Shown in pieces: positions 30,226 to 31,156 of a DNA stretch of 31,156 bases. The stretch covers positions 1 through 31,156 of the forward strand of contig CALBTC010000198.1 of NCBI GenBank assembly GCA_937967805.1. Reading direction: 5' to 3'. This DNA comes from an uncultured Anaerolineaceae bacterium. GTDB taxonomy: Bacteria > Chloroflexota > Anaerolineae > Promineifilales > Promineifilaceae. The notes beneath the pieces were generated by a model. It made no database searches. It was given only the letters and a program-made list of their open reading frames with translations, and was not told where the DNA came from. Position numbers and translations under genes: made by a program. How positions within the stretch are numbered: position 1 is the stretch's first letter; the number at the start of each line of letters is the position of its first letter.

Positions 30226-31156
30226 TGGCATTTGCCTTAACCGTTGGCGGCGTCACTTTTCTCATGGCAGTCATCTGGGGCAGCCCCCTGGTGGAGCTCA
30301 TGCGCCGCTTTAAGCTGGGTGCCCAGATTCGCATCGACGGCCCGCAAACCCACATGACCAAAATGGGCACGCCCACCATGGGCGGCATGCTCATCGTAGG
30401 CTGGATTGTCATCATCAGCATTTTGGTCAACATTGTGCAGTTGGTGCAGGCGACAGAAATTGCCGAAAGCGTGGTCATTCCCCTGGGCGTGCTGGTCGCC
30501 TACGCCATTTTGGGCGGCATCGATGATTACCTGGGGCTGCACCCCCGCCCTCACGGTGAAAAAGGCATCCGGGCACGGGTAAAAATCTGGTTTCAGCTGG
30601 CGATTGCGCTGGCGGCAACCATCGTTCTTTACTGGTTTGTCAACGGTGGACATGGCTGGGTAGCCATTCCCACGGTGGAACCGCTCATCGACATTGGCAT
30701 TATTTACATTCCCATCGCCGTCATCGTCATTACCGGCACGGCGAACGCGGTCAACATTACCGATGGGCTGGATGGACTGGCGGGCATCATCGCCGCAACC
30801 GCCTTTGCCGCCTACGGCATCATCGCCGTGCTGCGCGATCAGCAATTTTTGGTCGTGTTCTGCTTTATCACTGTTGGCGCCTGTTTTGCCTTTTTGTGGT
30901 TCAACGCCCATCCAGCACAAATGTTTATGGGCGACGTGGGCGCGCAGGCGCTGGGAGGCGCGCTGGGCGTGGTGGCCCTGATGACCAACCAATGGCTCAT
31001 TTTGCCAATCATCGCCATCGTGCCGGTGGCCACGCTGCTCTCCAGCACGCTTCAGGTGCTGTATTTCAAGCTCACCGGCGGCAAACGGCTGTTTAAGATG
31101 GCCCCGCTGCACCATCATTTTGAAGCGATTGGCTGGAGCGAAACGCAAATTGTGCA
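30225..31156 (+). CDS. mraY: Phospho-N-acetylmuramoyl-pentapeptide-transferase (3' end outside window)
   Basis: About 310 residues visible. It forms lipid I on undecaprenyl phosphate at the membrane. The motifs are GGIDDYLGL (first aspartate pair), NAVNITDGLDGLAG, FMGDVGAQALGG and PLHHHFEAIGWSE, with about nine membrane segments. The usual GDTGS motif reads GDVGA here. Start by TGATG overlap with murF. No CGGCCG palindrome was seen in it. Confidence 0.95.
   Translation, partial: MAFALTVGGVTFLMAVIWGSPLVELMRRFKLGAQIRIDGPQTHMTKMGTPTMGGMLIVGWIVIISILVNIVQLVQATEIAESVVIPLGVLVAYAILGGIDDYLGLHPRPHGEKGIRARVKIWFQLAIALAATIVLYWFVNGGHGWVAIPTVEPLIDIGIIYIPIAVIVITGTANAVNITDGLDGLAGIIAATAFAAYGIIAVLRDQQFLVVFCFITVGACFAFLWFNAHPAQMFMGDVGAQALGGALGVVALMTNQWLILPIIAIVPVATLLSSTLQVLYFKLTGGKRLFKMAPLHHHFEAIGWSETQIV

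Noticed and set aside
30237..31148. Minus-strand open frame of 303 codons
   Set aside because: Antisense to mraY, with a composition typical of a shadow frame (His, Asp, Gln rich) and no recognisable domain.
1..31156. tRNA, rRNA or CRISPR arrays
   Set aside because: No cloverleaf, rRNA core sequence or regular spacer-repeat pattern was seen; the periodic heptamer arrays have no spacers.

Overview
The window reads as a chromosomal segment of a Chloroflexota-like bacterium (an Anaerolineae/Caldilineae-type lineage is my inference). The supporting signs are moderately high GC, a dcw-type cell-wall cluster headed by mraZ, two tandem effector-associated (death-like) domains, Thr/Pro-linker lipoproteins, and many small dispersed inverted repeats. 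No rRNA, tRNA, CRISPR array, intact insertion sequence or phage gene was seen.

Layout. 1-2.7 kb (- strand): partial DUF4331 secreted protein, then an ECF sigma factor with an overlapping RskA-like anti-sigma factor. 2.9-9.8 kb: a conserved protein of unknown function, aspS, an IscA/ErpA-type Fe-S carrier, a DUF2203 protein, gltA and a CCA-adding/HD nucleotidyltransferase. 9.8-13.3 kb (- strand): a methyltransferase, hpt, tdk, and the rplU-rpmA-rpmE operon, in which rpmE carries an RNA polymerase alpha-CTD-like extension. 13.3-17.4 kb: a decayed zone with three gene remnants (PadR-like regulator, UPF0175, nucleotidyltransferase partner) around a Kelch-type lipoprotein and the catalytic subunit of methylmalonyl-CoA mutase. 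17.4-24.6 kb: a two-gene membrane protein/winged-helix operon, murJ, an FHA membrane protein, a DUF1232 protein, a glycosidase-like lipoprotein, a membrane protein with two death-like domains, and a frameshifted zinc-ribbon gene. 24.6-31.2 kb: mraZ-rsmH-ftsL-ftsI/pbp-murF-mraY (cut by the window end), with a promoter and four 10-bp-spaced GTGG boxes that look like an MraZ operator. murE is not in its usual place between ftsI and murF.

The most striking signal is not a gene. The palindrome CGGCCG, usually as ACGGCCGT(T), occurs about 85 times by hand count, against about 8 expected for a random hexamer at equal base frequencies. It sits inside genes (often read as Thr-Ala-Val or Asn/Asp-Gly-Arg), in promoters and in hairpins, and resembles in style the highly iterated palindrome HIP1 of cyanobacteria. 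A second signal is a family of heptanucleotide arrays (consensus near ACYGATT) at three gene ends, two of which begin in the same Arg-stop context. Further mobile-looking elements include a 155-bp nested inverted repeat, a hairpin repeat inserted in frame in the CCA enzyme, and several palindromic repeats.

Functionally the window mixes housekeeping genes (translation, TCA cycle, nucleotide salvage, tRNA maturation, peptidoglycan synthesis and division) with envelope and signalling proteins. Most promoters given here were found by eye from -35/-10 matches and are predictions.
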